Source: Mariannaea sp. PMI_226 (taxonomy: Eukaryota > Ascomycota > Sordariomycetes > Hypocreales > Nectriaceae). From it: a stretch of DNA of 64,000 nucleotides. The notes under the pieces were generated by a model that was not told the DNA's origin, did not search any database, and saw only the letters and a program-made list of their open reading frames with translations. Positions 46,798 through 59,018 of the stretch are shown here, piece after piece. How positions within the stretch are numbered: position 1 is the first letter of the stretch; each line of letters begins with the position of its first letter. The translations under genes and the position numbers were made by a program. The stretch lies in the NCBI GenBank assembly GCA_024336345.1, contig JANFOG010000011.1:310001-374000 (forward strand), written 5' to 3'.

Positions 46798-49700
46798 GTG
46801 CGCGGTTTTCGGGGCCGCCAGGGCACTTGAACTCGAATTCCCATCCCGTGAGGGGATTTGTACGTATGAGGGGGGCATCGCAGCCCGTTGGGTTTTCCCC
46901 CTCTGATCCCTCGTATGCGGCGGTTCAGAAGATGGGTGGATCAGGAGTCCTGTCGGGGAGGATGAGAGGGGAGGATAGCTGGTAATTTCTGTCGGTGACT
47001 CTTTTATTGACGGGAATCGGGCATTTCGTAGGTATTTGGGAGAAATTCAATATACAGCACAAAAAATGTACAGTGAGGCACACGATGCAAGCTATGAATC
47101 AAAAGGTGTCGCTTGCGACTAAGAACGGAAGGTGATGGGCGAAGATCAGATAATAAAGAGGAAGGCCGGCTTCTCGGGAGTGGGCGGGTCGTGTGGCCCA
47201 GAAGTACTGTTGGTGTGGTGGTGCTGTGTAGGTAAGTGAATTGTAATCGTGGCCAGGAGAGAGCCTAGGAAAGATGAAGTTTCTTGGTCAGCAAAGGGAA
47301 AAAAAAAAAACAAGGTGTAAGACACAGCAAAAGACCCCGGACATGGGTGAGACAAGATGAGACGGATGCGGGATCTCGGCTTTTTTTTTTTTTAGGGGTT
47401 GAAGCGTGCGTACTTTTACCAAACAACGTGTTGGATCTTGACCTCCTGGGATTTCTGAGTTCGTCTCCCTGGGGAACTGCCCAGATTCATAGATGCCTCC
47501 AGGGACCAACACGGAGATCGAGGGCGAATAAATGCGATACGTTCACTACGGCGGGACCAACAGGGGATCTGAGCTTCCAGTTTCGAGGCAGCCAAAACGT
47601 CTACTTGCCAAAGTGCGACAGGGGTCTTATTGCCGATAGACGTCGGAATAATTACTATGTAATCAACAAAGAGATGAAGCGACAACCAATTAATACTGGA
47701 TATCCTACCATGCAGACAAAGGACCTACAGTACTCTCTGTATGGGTATCTAGATAATTGATCGTATAATTACTCTATCATGGTCTGAGTGAAGAGCAAAG
47801 GTAGAGAGAGAGCGAACGAAGTGAAGTGTTTGACGCGGGTTTTGCCAGTGTGGTCACTACTAGTCACTCTTAGCCACCTTACTATTCTGTCCCCTTGCTG
47901 GAATAATGGTTACAACGTCAATTGTATAGAGGTAGTTTGGTAACCATCATGCGACACTGATGAAGCAACCCCACGTCATGCCAGCTTCAGGTGCCAGAGG
48001 CGGCGCGTATGTGTGGGTGGAGCGGGAGACGCCGTGGCCAACGCCTGGTGACGGTTGCGGCACTCTCCACTCGAACAGAAAACGTGAGTGATTGGCTCAG
48101 CGCCTTCTTTATTTGGGTTTTCACCTTTGTTGTGCCGCGTCAAACTACCATCATCACTTGGTACCCTAGGAAGTTGGTGGGTGTGATAATGAAGCGACCG
48201 GAAAACCGGCGTTCTACTGTAGCCACGGTACAGACTTTAAGGAGATGGTTCTGTTAGGAAGGCTATTTGCAAGGTTAGCCTACCTGCTACACAGTAGCCT
48301 TGGTCTGCAGTAATTATACCACGACTGCACTTGCATGGCGCGGAGAGGCTCCTTACTAATGTAGGTAAACTAGCTACCTAGGTAGTCAACACGGACTCCT
48401 GAACGGAGCACGCACTACGCTATTTGTCAGTCTCACATTTCTCATGCTGCACTCAAAACAGTTTGTTGAAAGGATGCCAGACACACTACCACAGACATAG
48501 TTTGAGTAGTTGCATTATATTCATATTCAATTTGTTTAGCCAGTCGCATCATTTACTCATGCAACTGTAACAGTCTGTCTATTGGCATGCTCTAACTGCA
48601 CGAATGTGCACTGCGGTCGGTAACCTACTTCTCCTGGCTCTGAATCCATCGAAATCCTGCGATGCTATTGGCGGCTTTCTCCCAAGCCCTTGTGCACGCA
48701 CCCAGGAGGAGTACTCTACAAGGCACCTCAACCCCTTTCAGCCCTAGCGTTCGGCTTTGTGTCTTCTATTTTGTGCGCCATGTAGTTCTGGTCACGCCTG
48801 GGGTGGAATAGTAAGACACGACTGGTTGGGATGATATCAGATCCAGTGGCGTAGTTTTGTGCTTGCTACTTGACTACTTGACTACTTGACTGAAGACCGG
48901 AGCTTTGCAGTTCCGGGCGCCTCGGGCAGTGCTCAACTCAGCACTATTCCTCATAATACCGCGTTATTTCAGTCAGCTTACTACTATGTAGATACGTATC
49001 GGCATTCACTTGAGTCGTGTTATTCATGAACCACTAGCAACTCGATCTTTTTATACTATCGTCCTAACTTGGTATTTGGCCGCGCGGCTGTTTTTTGTAA
49101 GTCGGCTTGTGATCATCACGTTTCGGCAAGTTTCTCGCCTTTGGGTGTAAGTTATCTCGCTATAGTGCCGTTATAAACTCCTCAGTTCGGGTGCTGGTTG
49201 ACTGGAGTCGGGATTTTTAAGAAGTGGAACTGACTCAGGTGTGTTTCACGGGCAACACATCAATGGTGAGTTATCGCATTCCAGGTAGTCTTTCTAAATC
49301 CATCTGCATGTGCACTCTTGGTTTCTGAGCAACAGCGCCAGTTCACTGCTGGATAGGGTTGATAGAGGTTCAGAGTTGGGTTGTTGCGATTTAGCATAGA
49401 ATGACGGGTCCCATGGAGAGATCGCTCACGTCGCATTGGCTATAACAACACAAATCTATGCATTATATCGTTAGCCAGTGACTTTCTCAATGATATAAGC
49501 ACATTCAAAATAGAAATGATGAGACTAAAGTATCATATAGGCATATTCCACCATAATCAAGCTTCATATAATCCAATGGACGGTTTGCCATACTGTAGGG
49601 TAGCTACACAGGTGTGGCTTCCCCTCGGATTCACAACTCCTGTCAAACCGCCCACCTGCCATGACAGCATTTCCTGAGCCCCGCCCCGCCACAGCTTCCT

Positions 49701-49943
49701 CTGCCCAGCCTCATCTCCAGCCCGACTTCACGTCAACTTTCTACAGCATTTGAAACCACGACGGCCTGTGCCATTTAGTAGCAGGTATCTCTTTCAATCT
49801 GCGCGATCGAGACGGGTTAATACAAGGACATTTGACCTGTTCACCGACCTCTTGTGTAGATCTCTAACCTTTCTAGCCTTCACTGGAAGCCCTGCCGAAC
49901 TGTTGGATTCACAAGGCGGTTCGGTTCGACAACATCAACAACC
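46798..49943. other. Gene-free interval, 3.1 kb
   Basis: This is the largest empty stretch in the right half. It contains poly-A/poly-T near 47300 and 47381, a palindromic GTAGGTA...TACCTAGGTAG cluster (48361-48385), a triple TACTTGAC repeat (48867-48890) and many short direct repeats of TAGTCAC/TACTTG type. A 158-codon frame (47284-47760) lacks any domain. No RNA gene recognised. Confidence 0.5.
48867..48890 (+). repeat. TACTTGAC triple tandem repeat
   Basis: Three perfect eight-base units. Confidence 0.92.
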
Positions 49944-50814
49944 ATGGAGCAGACGAAGGCTCTCAATGCCCTAGAGGTAGCTGGATTCCTGCACCACCCT
50001 AGATCTTCTGCATCACTTGCCTAACTCTTCGCAGCCCTTCCTTGCGCTCTCCAAATCGGCCACATCGCCCCGCGCCGCGGCGGACCTTGTTATCAGAGCA
50101 ACATCGGCCCCAAACACCTTCCTCTTCACAGAACTTCTCGAAACGCCAGCCATACAATCCCTTGGCTCCTCGGCCGATTTTGCGTCCCACCTTACACTCC
50201 TCCAAATCTTCTCCTTCGGGACATACACCACCTACCGCTCCACTCCGGGCCTCCCTCCCTTGAGCGATGCACAGGCCCAGAAGCTCCGCCAGCTCTCACT
50301 CCTCACCCTTGCCAAGGACCGCAAGAATCTCTCATATAGCACACTACAAGATGCTCTTGATCTACCAGACGTCCTATCCCTCGAGAGCCTTGTCGTTTCA
50401 GCCATCTACGCTGGGCTGATCCATGCTACTCTCGACCCGGCCCGCGCGGCGGTTCAGGTCAGCAGTGTAGCGCCTTTACGAGATCTTCACCCAGGAGCCA
50501 TCCCCGAGATGATCTCTTCCCTAAAAAACTGGAGTGGTCGATGTACTTCGACCCTTGCAGATCTTGAGGCCCAGATGAAGGACATTCGTGCCGCGGCCGT
50601 TGTACGACAACTTGACCAGCGAGCGGCTGACCAGGAGCTCCAAGACTTAATGACTGCATCACAGGAGAATAAGAAGCATGATGCAGGGTTTACGCGGGAG
50701 ATGCTCACCAGACGGTCGTTCAATAAACGACCTGTCGTAGGCGGTATGATCCCCAACCCCGAGAGCATGGAGATAGATTTACCCGAGGAGCGGTCGAACA
50801 AGCGCAAGATGTGA
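49944..50814 (+). CDS. csnG: COP9 signalosome subunit 7
   Basis: PCI-domain subunit of the COP9 signalosome, which removes Nedd8 from cullin-RING ligases. Exons 49944-49976 and 50035-50814, phase-0 intron of 58 b (GTAGCT; GCCTAAC branch; TCGCAG); 270 residues. The first exon encodes only MEQTKALNALE and joins PFLALSKSA. The PCI fold spans about residues 25-190: helical repeats, then the winged helix containing KLRQLSLLTLAKDRKNLSY (plus strand 50281-50337) and LSLESLVVSAIYAGLIHATLD. The Csn7-type C-terminal helix follows (LADLEAQMKDIRAAA). The end is basic with ERSNKRKM. Length fits Csn7 of filamentous fungi. CSN7 versus the Int6/eIF3-like PCI proteins: the ISDLESLV-type winged helix favours Csn7. 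It starts the compact housekeeping block. Confidence 0.88.
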
Positions 50815-51310
50815 AGGGGGGGTGGTGGCATACAAGATTTGCCTAACACGATAGAAGACTCGAAACAAAACTATATCACGACGACCCATGATCGCTATTA
50901 GACGACATTAACGCCTATTTTGTTAAACTTCTTTAGAACAAAGAGCTGCTCGCTTCCTGCAGAGTGCCTAGCAAATTATGGAAAAAAAGAAACATAGTTA
51001 GAAACTCCAGGATGAAGTTCTGGGTTGAGTGAGTAGTCTACATACAACAAAGCCCTAGATGGTACAACAAAAGATGAATCAATAATCCTACGCCGTAACT
51101 CGCGAAAACAATGAGGTGGTCTATCCATCCTCTCCCACACCAGGCCATCTGGTATCTTTTGCTCAAATCAAAACTCTCAAAGTCATGACGATCGTGAAAT
51201 TAGGTGCTGCTGCCGCGGGCTTCTACCTCGCGGCGAAGAAAGAGTGTGAAGAAGAAATAAATTTCCGGGCGACCAGCAATGGCCCGCATCATTGGCCTTC
51301 GATTCCTTAA
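50815..51310. other. Convergent 3' region
   Basis: The region of 496 bases lies between the csn7 and RGS-gene stop codons. No gene was seen. Confidence 0.6.
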
Positions 51311-52524
51311 TCACAGGCGCTTTCCGGGCACCATGATGAAAAGAACGCAAAGTCCAGCGTCGATGAGGAAGGTGACGGCCAAGACCACAAGTGCTCGTTT
51401 GGCAAGGAGTTGGCGGACATATGGTTCACGAATGCGAGAAAAATTGAAAGGAGTGTACTCGCTGAAGCCGACCAGGGCCATGATGGGGTCAAGAGAGTAT
51501 TGATAGGATGAGAGAAAGTAGACACCAATGGTGAAGGGAATGATGAGCTGTAGCCCAAGTTAGCATTGTTTTTGTCAATGAAAGGTATGAGGAGAATGCC
51601 TTACCCAGCATCTCGTTAGACGAGACATGTCAAGGAAAATGAGCACAAAGCCAGTCCAGAAAGCACCAAACATGGCGATGAGGCCAATAATAAGTCTCAT
51701 GATGAGGGTGGGTGGAATGAGATTGCCCAAGGCCTTCATTCTTAGAAAACCTGGGAAGGCATCACGTTCCATCGCCTGGAATACGTAGTCCTTGGCCACA
51801 TCAAACACTTCTGGGTCATCACGACCAAATTCTTCAATAGCGGTAGTTACATCATGTGTGATTGATCCTGGTAGGGTAATTTCGCGCTCGGCTCCAGGCA
51901 TCAAGAAAGTATAGAGAATCTTCTCCGCGGAGGCACGGATATCTTGCCGAGCGACTGTGTGAGCTGGTGAATTGGAATCCGTGGTGATATCATGTGAATT
52001 GCTGAATTGGGGGCTGGGTCGAACTGGCCCAGCGCTCTGAGGAGAGTCGTGTCCTTGATCTTCACGGAGGAAGGCAGAAAGCTGGTTATCCTGGTTCTTT
52101 TCCTTCTCCGTCGCGTACATCGAGGGGCCAGCCGCTCGGGGTTCGAAGTCGCCGATAGTCTCCAGGATTGCCGATGATCTCTTAGATCCGGACTTGTCCA
52201 TGTCGGGGGTTCCAATAAGAACCGAGCGTCGGAGTTCACGAACATAGTGTCGGCAAAGCGACATGTGCTGAGCAACATCCAGCCTGGTAGAAATGGTCAG
52301 TTTATATCTTTTTCCTTTGGCAACATCAGGAAGACCTACCAGAAGTCAAGGTAGTCCACGGATCGCTGCTGGTCACGCATATAAATGTAGAAAGAAAAGA
52401 GGTCGACGGGAGGTAAAGTGCGTCGGCTCAGCACCTCGAATAGAGTCGGAAGTCGGTTCCTGGTCAAGTCTGGCTGGGGTGACGGCGTCGACGTCGTCGT
52501 CGTGACGGGTTGATGATCAGCCAT
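51311..52524 (-). CDS. RAX1: RGS-domain membrane protein, Rax1-like
   Basis: Three exons on the minus strand: 52524-52340, 52283-51605, 51547-51311; 366 residues. Junctions fall in a Trp codon (TG|G) and after Trp288. N-terminal residues 1-25 are Thr/Pro-rich; LPTLFEVLSRRTLPPVDLFSFYIYM starts an RGS fold that ends near 250 (AKDYVFQAMERDAFPGFLRM, plus strand 51720-51780 region), with a disordered Ser/Asp insert at about 95-150. Three hydrophobic segments follow: about 255-281, 289-306 and 340-360. RGS followed by three membrane helices is the architecture of yeast Rax1, a plasma-membrane protein marking cell poles for bud-site choice. Polarity function in a hyphal fungus is inferred. It is divergent from rpl31. 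Confidence 0.82.
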
Positions 52525-53228
52525 CTTGCGCTGCAGATGCTATGTCTATAGTAGAGCGAATGTGGTATTTAAAGAAAGGCGATTTCAGTTCGAAAGTTGG
52601 GAAAGACCAGATGTCGATGATTGCGCCACTGCGATGGTGAGATTTGGTTTACGCGAAATCCCCCCTGACGACGATGGTAGGACCAGATCCCTTTTGTTTG
52701 CAGCCGGTGCAGATGTTTTGCCTGGGAATCTCGAAAGCTATCAACGAAGCGAGGGAATGGCTGTAGGAGCGAGCCAGTTGTGTGAGTGCTTCACTCGGCA
52801 GCCGTTGGAATGCTGCGGCTTGGAATGGTGGTGACGAACGAGCGACCGAGCAGCTTCGCGGTAAACAGCCCGAGGGACGTGGACCTAATCAAACCCGTTC
52901 TATGCCAACTTTCGTTAACTCAATGCACAGAGTGGGGCAGGACATCATATCACGTGATAGAGACCAGTGGGACAAGGTGATTGTGCCCTATTGGTTCGCT
53001 ACCCCCACCCACGAATTTCGAGCCTGCCCTACACACAAGAATTTTGTGGGAATTTGGCATTCGACATCAACACCTCCTCATCGCCAGACCGAGAAGACGA
53101 TCCGCAGGTACGAAATTCGACAATCCTTCCCTCGCCCAAAATATCTCTATAGAGACTCGAGAGTAGCGACTCTTGCGCACTCAATCTCGCCGTTTTCCAC
53201 AATCGAGTTACTGACAGTCCGACCAGCC
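52525..53228. promoter_or_regulatory. Divergent promoter region, RGS gene / rpl31
   Basis: The region of 704 bases must drive both genes. It holds one perfect TCACGTGA palindrome (52950-52957), an E-box of the type bound by Cbf1/bHLH factors, about 275 bases from the rpl31 start, and a pyrimidine-rich stretch just before the ATG. Confidence 0.5.
52950..52957. promoter_or_regulatory. TCACGTGA E-box palindrome
   Basis: Perfect 8-base palindrome with CACGTG core in a ribosomal-protein gene promoter. Use in vivo is unproven. Confidence 0.4.
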
Positions 53229-53775
53229 ATGTCGTCCAAGAAGACCCAGCGTTCCGCCATTGCGGACGTCGTTGCCCGCGAGTACACCATCCACATGCAC
53301 AAGCGCGTATGTTCTCCCTGGAGAGCCCTGTTGACGAATTTTTCTCAAGTCCCTGGGCTACATTCTACCATTTGGAAAATACTGACAGAAGCATAGATGC
53401 ACGGTGTTACCTTCAAGAAGCGTGCTCCCCGCGCTATCAAGGAGATCAAGGACTTCACCACCAAGGCCATGGTACGAGCATTCCCCCCGCGAGCTGCCCG
53501 AAAATCTAGAAGCAATTGGAGCAGACAATATGTTGGAAGCAAATCAAAGTAGATGCTAACACATTGCGCAGGGTACCACTGATGTCCGTATCGACCCCCA
53601 GCTGAACAAGAAGGTCTGGGAGTGCGGTGTCAAGGGCGTTCCCTACAGACTGCGCGTGCGAATTTCCCGACGACGAAACGACGAGGAGGGTGCCAAGGAG
53701 AAGCTGTACAGCTACGTTCAGGCTGTCAACGTCAAGAACCCTAAGGGCCTTTCCACGGTTGTTGTTGAGGAATAA
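53229..53775 (+). CDS. rpl31: 60S ribosomal protein eL31
   Basis: Cytosolic large-subunit protein located near the peptide exit tunnel. Exons 53229-53306, 53397-53471 and 53572-53775, all phase 0; 118 residues. It begins MSSKKTQRSAIADVVAREYTIHMHKR at plus strand 53229-53306, and continues HGVTFKKRAPRAIKEI, then GTTDVRIDPQLNK and GVPYRLRVRISRRRNDEE. The C-terminus (YVQAVNVKNPKGLSTVVVEE region, plus strand 53710-53772) is the usual eL31 end. Length matches orthologues (113-125). Introns early in the coding region are typical of fungal ribosomal-protein genes. The ATG at 53229 has context AGCCATGTC. Confidence 0.96.
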
Positions 53776-54214
53776 GTAAAAAGTTTCTCTTGGGACAGGT
53801 TCTAGGGTGGCATGGCTTTCGGAGTTGCACACGGCATTCTAGCTTCTTTCACGATGAAAATACAGAGGGAAATGTGATTCAAGCTTGCGAGCCAACGACA
53901 AAAAAAACAAAATGGGTGCCTCGGCGTGAAGCGTTCTGGACATGGGTCTGGGCACAAGTCATGATGTATGTGTGAGGAGGTTGTAGCTGTGGAGTTTCTC
54001 TCACCCATGGAGTTCTTGTATTGTCGATAGGGTATACCATCGACTATGATCTGTTGATCTGATGCTCAGGATATCCATCCTCTCTGCCCTAATGTGGAAA
54101 TGCTTCGCAGTCCCGAATTCCAAAGCCAAACTATGCCATGCACCCCGGACTCCATTTTTCTCATGTACAATTAAAACAAACAAGCGGACAAATTAAAACC
54201 CAAGAATACTGCAT
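53776..54214. other. Convergent 3' region
   Basis: The region of 439 bases lies between the rpl31 and UBE2C stop codons. No gene was seen. Confidence 0.6.
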
Positions 54215-54882
54215 CTACTCGTCCTCAATGTCCCGGTGGCGCCCCAGAACCTTTCGCTTGAACTCCTCAGCGTCCTTGTCCCAAAGCTCTGCGGCCTCGC
54301 CATTTAGGGGAGAGGAGCTGGATAGGCTATTAGTATTCTATGCATTCATGTGAAAGAAAAAACAAGAACAGCAAGGAAGAAGCAGAGGGGTGCCTTACTT
54401 GTTAGGCTCGCCGAGCAAGCTCTGTAGACTCAACAGAACGGTTTGTATATTGTAGGCAGGGGTCCACTTGTCCTTTAGGATGTCCAAGCAGATACGACCG
54501 GAGAAATCAACATTGGGATGGTAGATGGGGGTCTTGTACAGGACCGTCGGTGGCTCGTAGGGATAGTTTGAGGAGAAGGCGAAGCTGAGCTTCAGGGTGA
54601 GACCAGCGTAAGGAGTGTCGTCAGGGCCTTCGATGGTGGCAGTCCAGGACAAGAGATTACCATCGGCGCTGGGAAAGGCTGAGACACCTGGAGCGGGAGA
54701 GGTCATGAGTTGCATAAGCTCAGTTTGCAGCCTGTCTGTGGTTTAGTAATTGGGCATCTAAACAATGAACATTGTGCTCTGACCAACCTCTTGGTGGTGC
54801 TCTGGGAATCAGGGCCCTTGCGACCAGAGTTCAGCTTAGCAGTCTGGACATTGCCAGGAGCCGAGTTCTGATTGTCTTCCAT
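54215..54882 (-). CDS. ubc11: Ubiquitin-conjugating enzyme E2 C (APC/C E2)
   Basis: E2 that primes ubiquitin on anaphase-promoting-complex substrates (UBE2C/UbcH10, Ubc11). Exons 54882-54788, 54731-54399 and 54317-54215; 176 residues. The N-terminal extension (1-32) is hydrophilic as in UBE2C. The UBC fold has HPN (103-105), catalytic Cys113 in GRICLDIL, WTPAYNIQTVLLSLQSLL, and GEPN continuing across intron 2 as N-S-S-P-L-N. UBE2C is told from UBE2D by the longer N-terminus, S-S-N-Y-P-Y-E-P-P and the K-D-K-W-T-P-A-Y-N-I segment. Human UBE2C has its active Cys at 114, so spacing fits. The tail HRDIEDE is acidic. It is divergent from chk1, with apc11 3.6 kb away. Confidence 0.93.
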
Positions 54883-55918
54883 GGTGTATAGTGTTCAAAT
54901 GTAATAACGGAAAGATAGAGTTTTTGGCACTCTGAATTAATGTAAGCGGTAGCAAGGGCCAGACAGTTGGTGATGCTTGCTGAGTGACACAAATGGAGGA
55001 GAGGTTCAGATACACAACGACGGGACTTCCGGATGTAGATGGTCCCAGGGAAGGAAAGGCGAATATTATATCAGGTAGAGAGGAAGGGAGAAGGAGGTCA
55101 AGAGGGGCTTTCAAAGTCGACGAGATTCTTTTTCCCTTGGTGCTTGGAAGAGGAAGCGCGGGTTGAAAGTGGGATAGTCAACTTGGTTGTTTACCGCAGC
55201 AACAACGGGGGGCAACGGACGCACTCCGGCCAATGGATCCCGGAACATGGTGGGGCCGCACAACAGCAGCCCTGAACCTACCATCCGACACCGCCTGTGC
55301 ATCTCCCAAACTTTAGTTGGCTGTTCACAGGTTGCAGTAATACTTCAGTGCGTTTGGGGGGGTTGCAGTGGGCGGCCAGCGCTGCTACGGCCACTATCAT
55401 GTCTCTCGCTTACTGCGCGTAATAGGCGGAGTGGGGTCGGGCTTGTGCCCGCAGAGACGCCATGCGAAGCTGAGAAACATCTTGCATAACTCTACCTGTA
55501 GGTACCTGCGCAGGACCTCGCCGTAGAATTCGGTACGTAACATTCAGCTCGACGAGAAAAACGGCTTTACGCGGTTGGACGCGACTGGGCGTGACCAACT
55601 TAAGAGCTCGCCTTGGGTTCGCCAGATCCAACCAACAGCAGGGCACAAAAGCAGCGTGAGGTTCGTGAATTGGCCTCAAGCTCGACCTGCATATAGAGGT
55701 TCCACTGGGCTTTGCAAACGGTTGCAATCATGGTATGTTAAGAGCCCGTTGTTATTATTCCTCGGCCCCTGCACATATGGATGTTGAAGCGTGAACGTGA
55801 AGACTGGTCGTGGCGGTCAAACATATCACCATGAACTTCACCATTGATGCACGGTTTCCCATCATATCTTTTTATTTCCTTTTCAATCGTCCCTCTTTGA
55901 AATTGCCACCAGCTTAAC
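54883..55918. other. Divergent region, UBE2C / chk1
   Basis: The region of 1.0 kb has no supported gene. It contains a CTACCTGTAGGTACCTG palindrome (55492-55508). Confidence 0.55.
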
Positions 55919-57582
55919 ATGTCACAGTCTCAACTAGACCCCCTACCAAGGGACCTTCCCTTCCGAATCATCTCCAAAACTGTTGGTCGCGGTGCTTATG
56001 CCTCGTTAGTTTGCACGCATCCCTCCTCGCAAGGCCAATGGGCCCAGTATACTAACCATAAAATCCTCACAGAATCAAGAAGGCCATTCCTCTTGATGCT
56101 CAAACACCAATATTTGCTGTCAAGCTCATTCATAAGGGCTATGCCACCAAACATGGCCGCATTTCGGCAAAGCAACTTGCCATGGAGGTTTCGCTGCACT
56201 CACATATTGGCCAGCACCCCAACATCATTGAATGGTTTGCCTCAGGAGAAGATACAGTGTGGAGATGGATTGCCATGGAATTTGCCGAGGGTGGTGACCT
56301 ATTTGACAAGATTGAGGCCGACGTTGGCGTCCTCGAAGACATCGCCCAAGTCTACTTCATGCAGCTCGTCAGCGGAGTAAGCTTCATGCACTCTAAGGGC
56401 GTAGCCCACCGGGATCTCAAGCCAGAAAATATCCTCATGTCTCAGGATGGCTCATTGAAGCTTGCAGACTTTGGCATGGCTACAATGTTTGAGTACAAGG
56501 GACAGCGGAAGATGAGTTCAACTCTATGTGGCAGCCCGCCTTATATCGCCCCTGAGATCCTTGCCTGTGGGCGAGGCGATAAGAAATCGTCCAGCGGAGG
56601 CAAATATTCTCCCGATTTAGTAGACGTGTGGTCGTGCGGTGTTATTCTCTTCGTCCTTCTCGTTGGCAATACCCCTTGGGACGAGCCCTCAAAAAGCAGT
56701 TGGGAGTTTCAGGAGTACGTCCGCACCTCTGGACGCAGCTCGGATGCTCTTTGGGAGAGGATACCGACGGAGGCCCTTTCTCTCCTCCGTGGCATGATGA
56801 GCATCGATCCCAGCAAGCGGTTCAACTTTACCAAGATTCGCCAGCATCCATGGTATACAAGACACAACGCGCTTCTCTCTACTGATGGACGGGTCACAGA
56901 TCCTATCAATCTGGCTACGAAGATGCTTGAGAACCTCCGTATCGACTTTAGCCAGCAACCTGCCACCTCACAACCGCCTTCGAGCGATAGCATGGATATA
57001 GACAACAGTGCTCGCCTTCCTTCTACACAGCCCGAAGTCCCCATCGCTGATCACGACTGGGATTTTGAACGCCCTGCTCTCCGGTCTATGATCTCTCCAA
57101 CTTCATCTCTACCACCCCGTGCCCGGGATGCCAACCGCATGATGCACGAGTCCCTGGCTGATGAGCCCTCCATGTCTCAATTCTCCCACACCCCCGGCCC
57201 ATCCATGACACTCACCCAACAGGCCCGTCGCTTCCGCGATATCTGCCCTCCCGAGTCCCTCACGCGCTTTTTCTCTGCCGTGCCCCCTGCGCACATCATT
57301 CAGATGCTCAGCGACGCCCTGCACCACCTCAATGTACCTCTGGCCCCCGTATCACCCAACCTCTACAGTAACCCCATCGCCACACTGAAAGTCAAAGCAC
57401 TCGATGGTCGACATCAGAGTCTACATGGTGAGATTCAAGTGGATAAGCAGCCACTACTGGATGGTACCGAGGTTCTTGATATTCGCTTTGTAAAAATCAA
57501 GGGTGATCCGCTAGAGTGGCGTCGGTTCTTCAAGAAGGTGGTTGTGTTGTGTAAGGACGGTGTATATGTCCCGGACTCTTAG
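55919..57582 (+). CDS. chk1: DNA-damage checkpoint kinase Chk1
   Basis: Nuclear Ser/Thr kinase acting after ATR/Mec1 to block mitotic entry. Exons 55919-56004 and 56073-57582, intron 68 b (GTTAGT; TACTAAC branch; CTCACAG); 531 residues. The glycine loop GRGAYASI is split by the intron. ATP Lys46 (FAVKLIHKG), catalytic H141-R-D (HRDLKPEN), D161-F-G, activation loop STLCGSPPYIAPE and APE 188-190 are intact, and the substrate-binding GNTPWDEP is Chk1-like. The C-lobe ends about 280. A 130-residue linker holds several SQ/TQ motifs (FSQQ, TSQPP, STQPE), likely ATR sites. A KA1-like regulatory domain follows to the end (KVKALDGRHQSLHG, IRFVKIKGDPLEWRRFF). Human Chk1 is 476 residues; the extra length is in the linker. 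UBE2C is divergent on one side and apc11 convergent on the other. Confidence 0.93.
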
Positions 57583-58514
57583 AAAGGGAAGAGACTGTTT
57601 GTTTGTCAGACTGAGGTTGGGACAGCCTCGTAGATTTAAGAGTTGTACTGGGCATACTGGCGACCAACAATGCCATTATCGGGTAGCTTTCACCATACTG
57701 GTGCTCATAGAAAGCATGCAAAGTTGGACAACTCCCTTTTTTTCTAAACAGCTAGTTAATACCTAGAAGCTAAGCACCATCAATAATATTAAGTCAGCCT
57801 AGAGCTTGTGGCTAATTTTTGTGATCGGACTCTCATAAGCTACAGTATAAGTCTTGAATATTGCCTGTCAACTGATGCTTCTGGTATTCGGAGATTTATA
57901 GACCTAATAAGTTGAGAGATGACTATGAGCTGATAATCAGGTTATCTCGAGGTTGGTAACTAAATCATTGCTCATTATACAGACTAGGCTTGACAGAGGA
58001 AGGAGAATCAGACTCATCTTTTCTCAATCCGGGCCTTTCGCGCTTGTGTGGACTTTTTACTGTACTACATGACCTTTTTCTCAGGAAGACAGGCAGGTAT
58101 TAAGGCTTGAACAGCAAGGAATAGTTGATAGTTTTAATAATACTGACAATGAGCGAATTGGAGGTGTAAACGTGCAATGTCAGACATGAACTTACAGTGA
58201 CTGCATGAAATGAGGCAGGAAGATAATGCTTATGCCTTGATACACATTTACGCTAACTGGTAAGAACGTAGTTATTGGAGTCTTTCGCATTGAATTACCC
58301 GCGAATTCAGGTATCGCTCCGCTACTACCTTATGCTTTATTTCTCTCGGCTATTAGTAACAGTAGATTTCATGCGAAGAGTGAGAAATGTGACTATATGT
58401 AAAGCAGCACAGGTAAATGATGAAAATCAGTAGAATTAAAAGCTGTCGCATGAAAACTCGCTCTAGGTTGACTATCTATCCACGAACACCAGAACGCCAT
58501 AAAGATCCAGTGGA
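57583..58514. other. Convergent 3' region, AT-rich
   Basis: The region of 932 bases lies between the chk1 and apc11 stop codons and is AT-rich. No gene was seen. Confidence 0.6.
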
Positions 58515-59018
58515 TTATTCCTGCTGGGTTGTTGTTTCATTGGTTTGCTCCGTCCACTCGAACTCTGCATGGGTGTGTTAGACAATTCCTCAAGTAAAGA
58601 GGTAAGCAAGGGATAACTGTACTTTGACGGCACATTGGACATTGGCCCCTAGCTGAGTCTTGCTTGATCCATTCCAAAATGCAATGCTAAGAGAGGGCAT
58701 GAAAGTCAGTAATTTTGATATCGCCAGGCAGACAAGATAGGTTGATCAGGTCCGAGGCACAGACCATGTGGAAGTTATGGCCGCATTTTCCCGATACTGG
58801 ACAGAGAGATTAGCACGAAAAAGAAGAACATGGCCTGATACCCGACCACGGTGGTCGCGATAGATCAGGTACTTACATATGCTACAATCATCGCCAGGGT
58901 ATTTACACGTTGGACACGTGCCGTCGAAGTGGACCTGACAGATACCACAGACATCGTCTTCGGGAATGTCCCAGCGCCATGTTGCGACCGTGTTCCACTT
59001 CTGGATGGTAACTTTCAT
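58515..59018 (-). CDS. APC11: Anaphase-promoting complex subunit 11 (RING-H2)
   Basis: Catalytic RING subunit of the APC/C, binding UBE2C. Four exons on the minus strand: 59018-58877, 58796-58765, 58686-58623 and 58564-58515; 95 residues. Only splicing reveals it, since exons 2-4 are 32, 64 and 50 bases. Exon 1 carries MKVTIQKWNTVATW, then DDVCGIC, the H-F-D-G-T-C-P-T-C-K-Y-P-G-D-D-C block; exon 2 gives GKCGHNFHM; exon 3 HCILEWIKQ and CPMCRQ; exon 4 KFEWTEQ. All zinc ligands are present. The third junction splits the Lys codon before F-E-W. Start at the second Met-containing position (59018) matches the universal MKV start. The length equals other Apc11 proteins plus a short Thr/Gln tail. It is divergent from tum1 with about 630 bases between starts. 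Confidence 0.94.

Noticed and set aside
47284..47760. 158-codon plus-strand frame
   Set aside because: Includes homopolymer-derived Lys and Phe runs, no domain, no codon bias like neighbouring genes.
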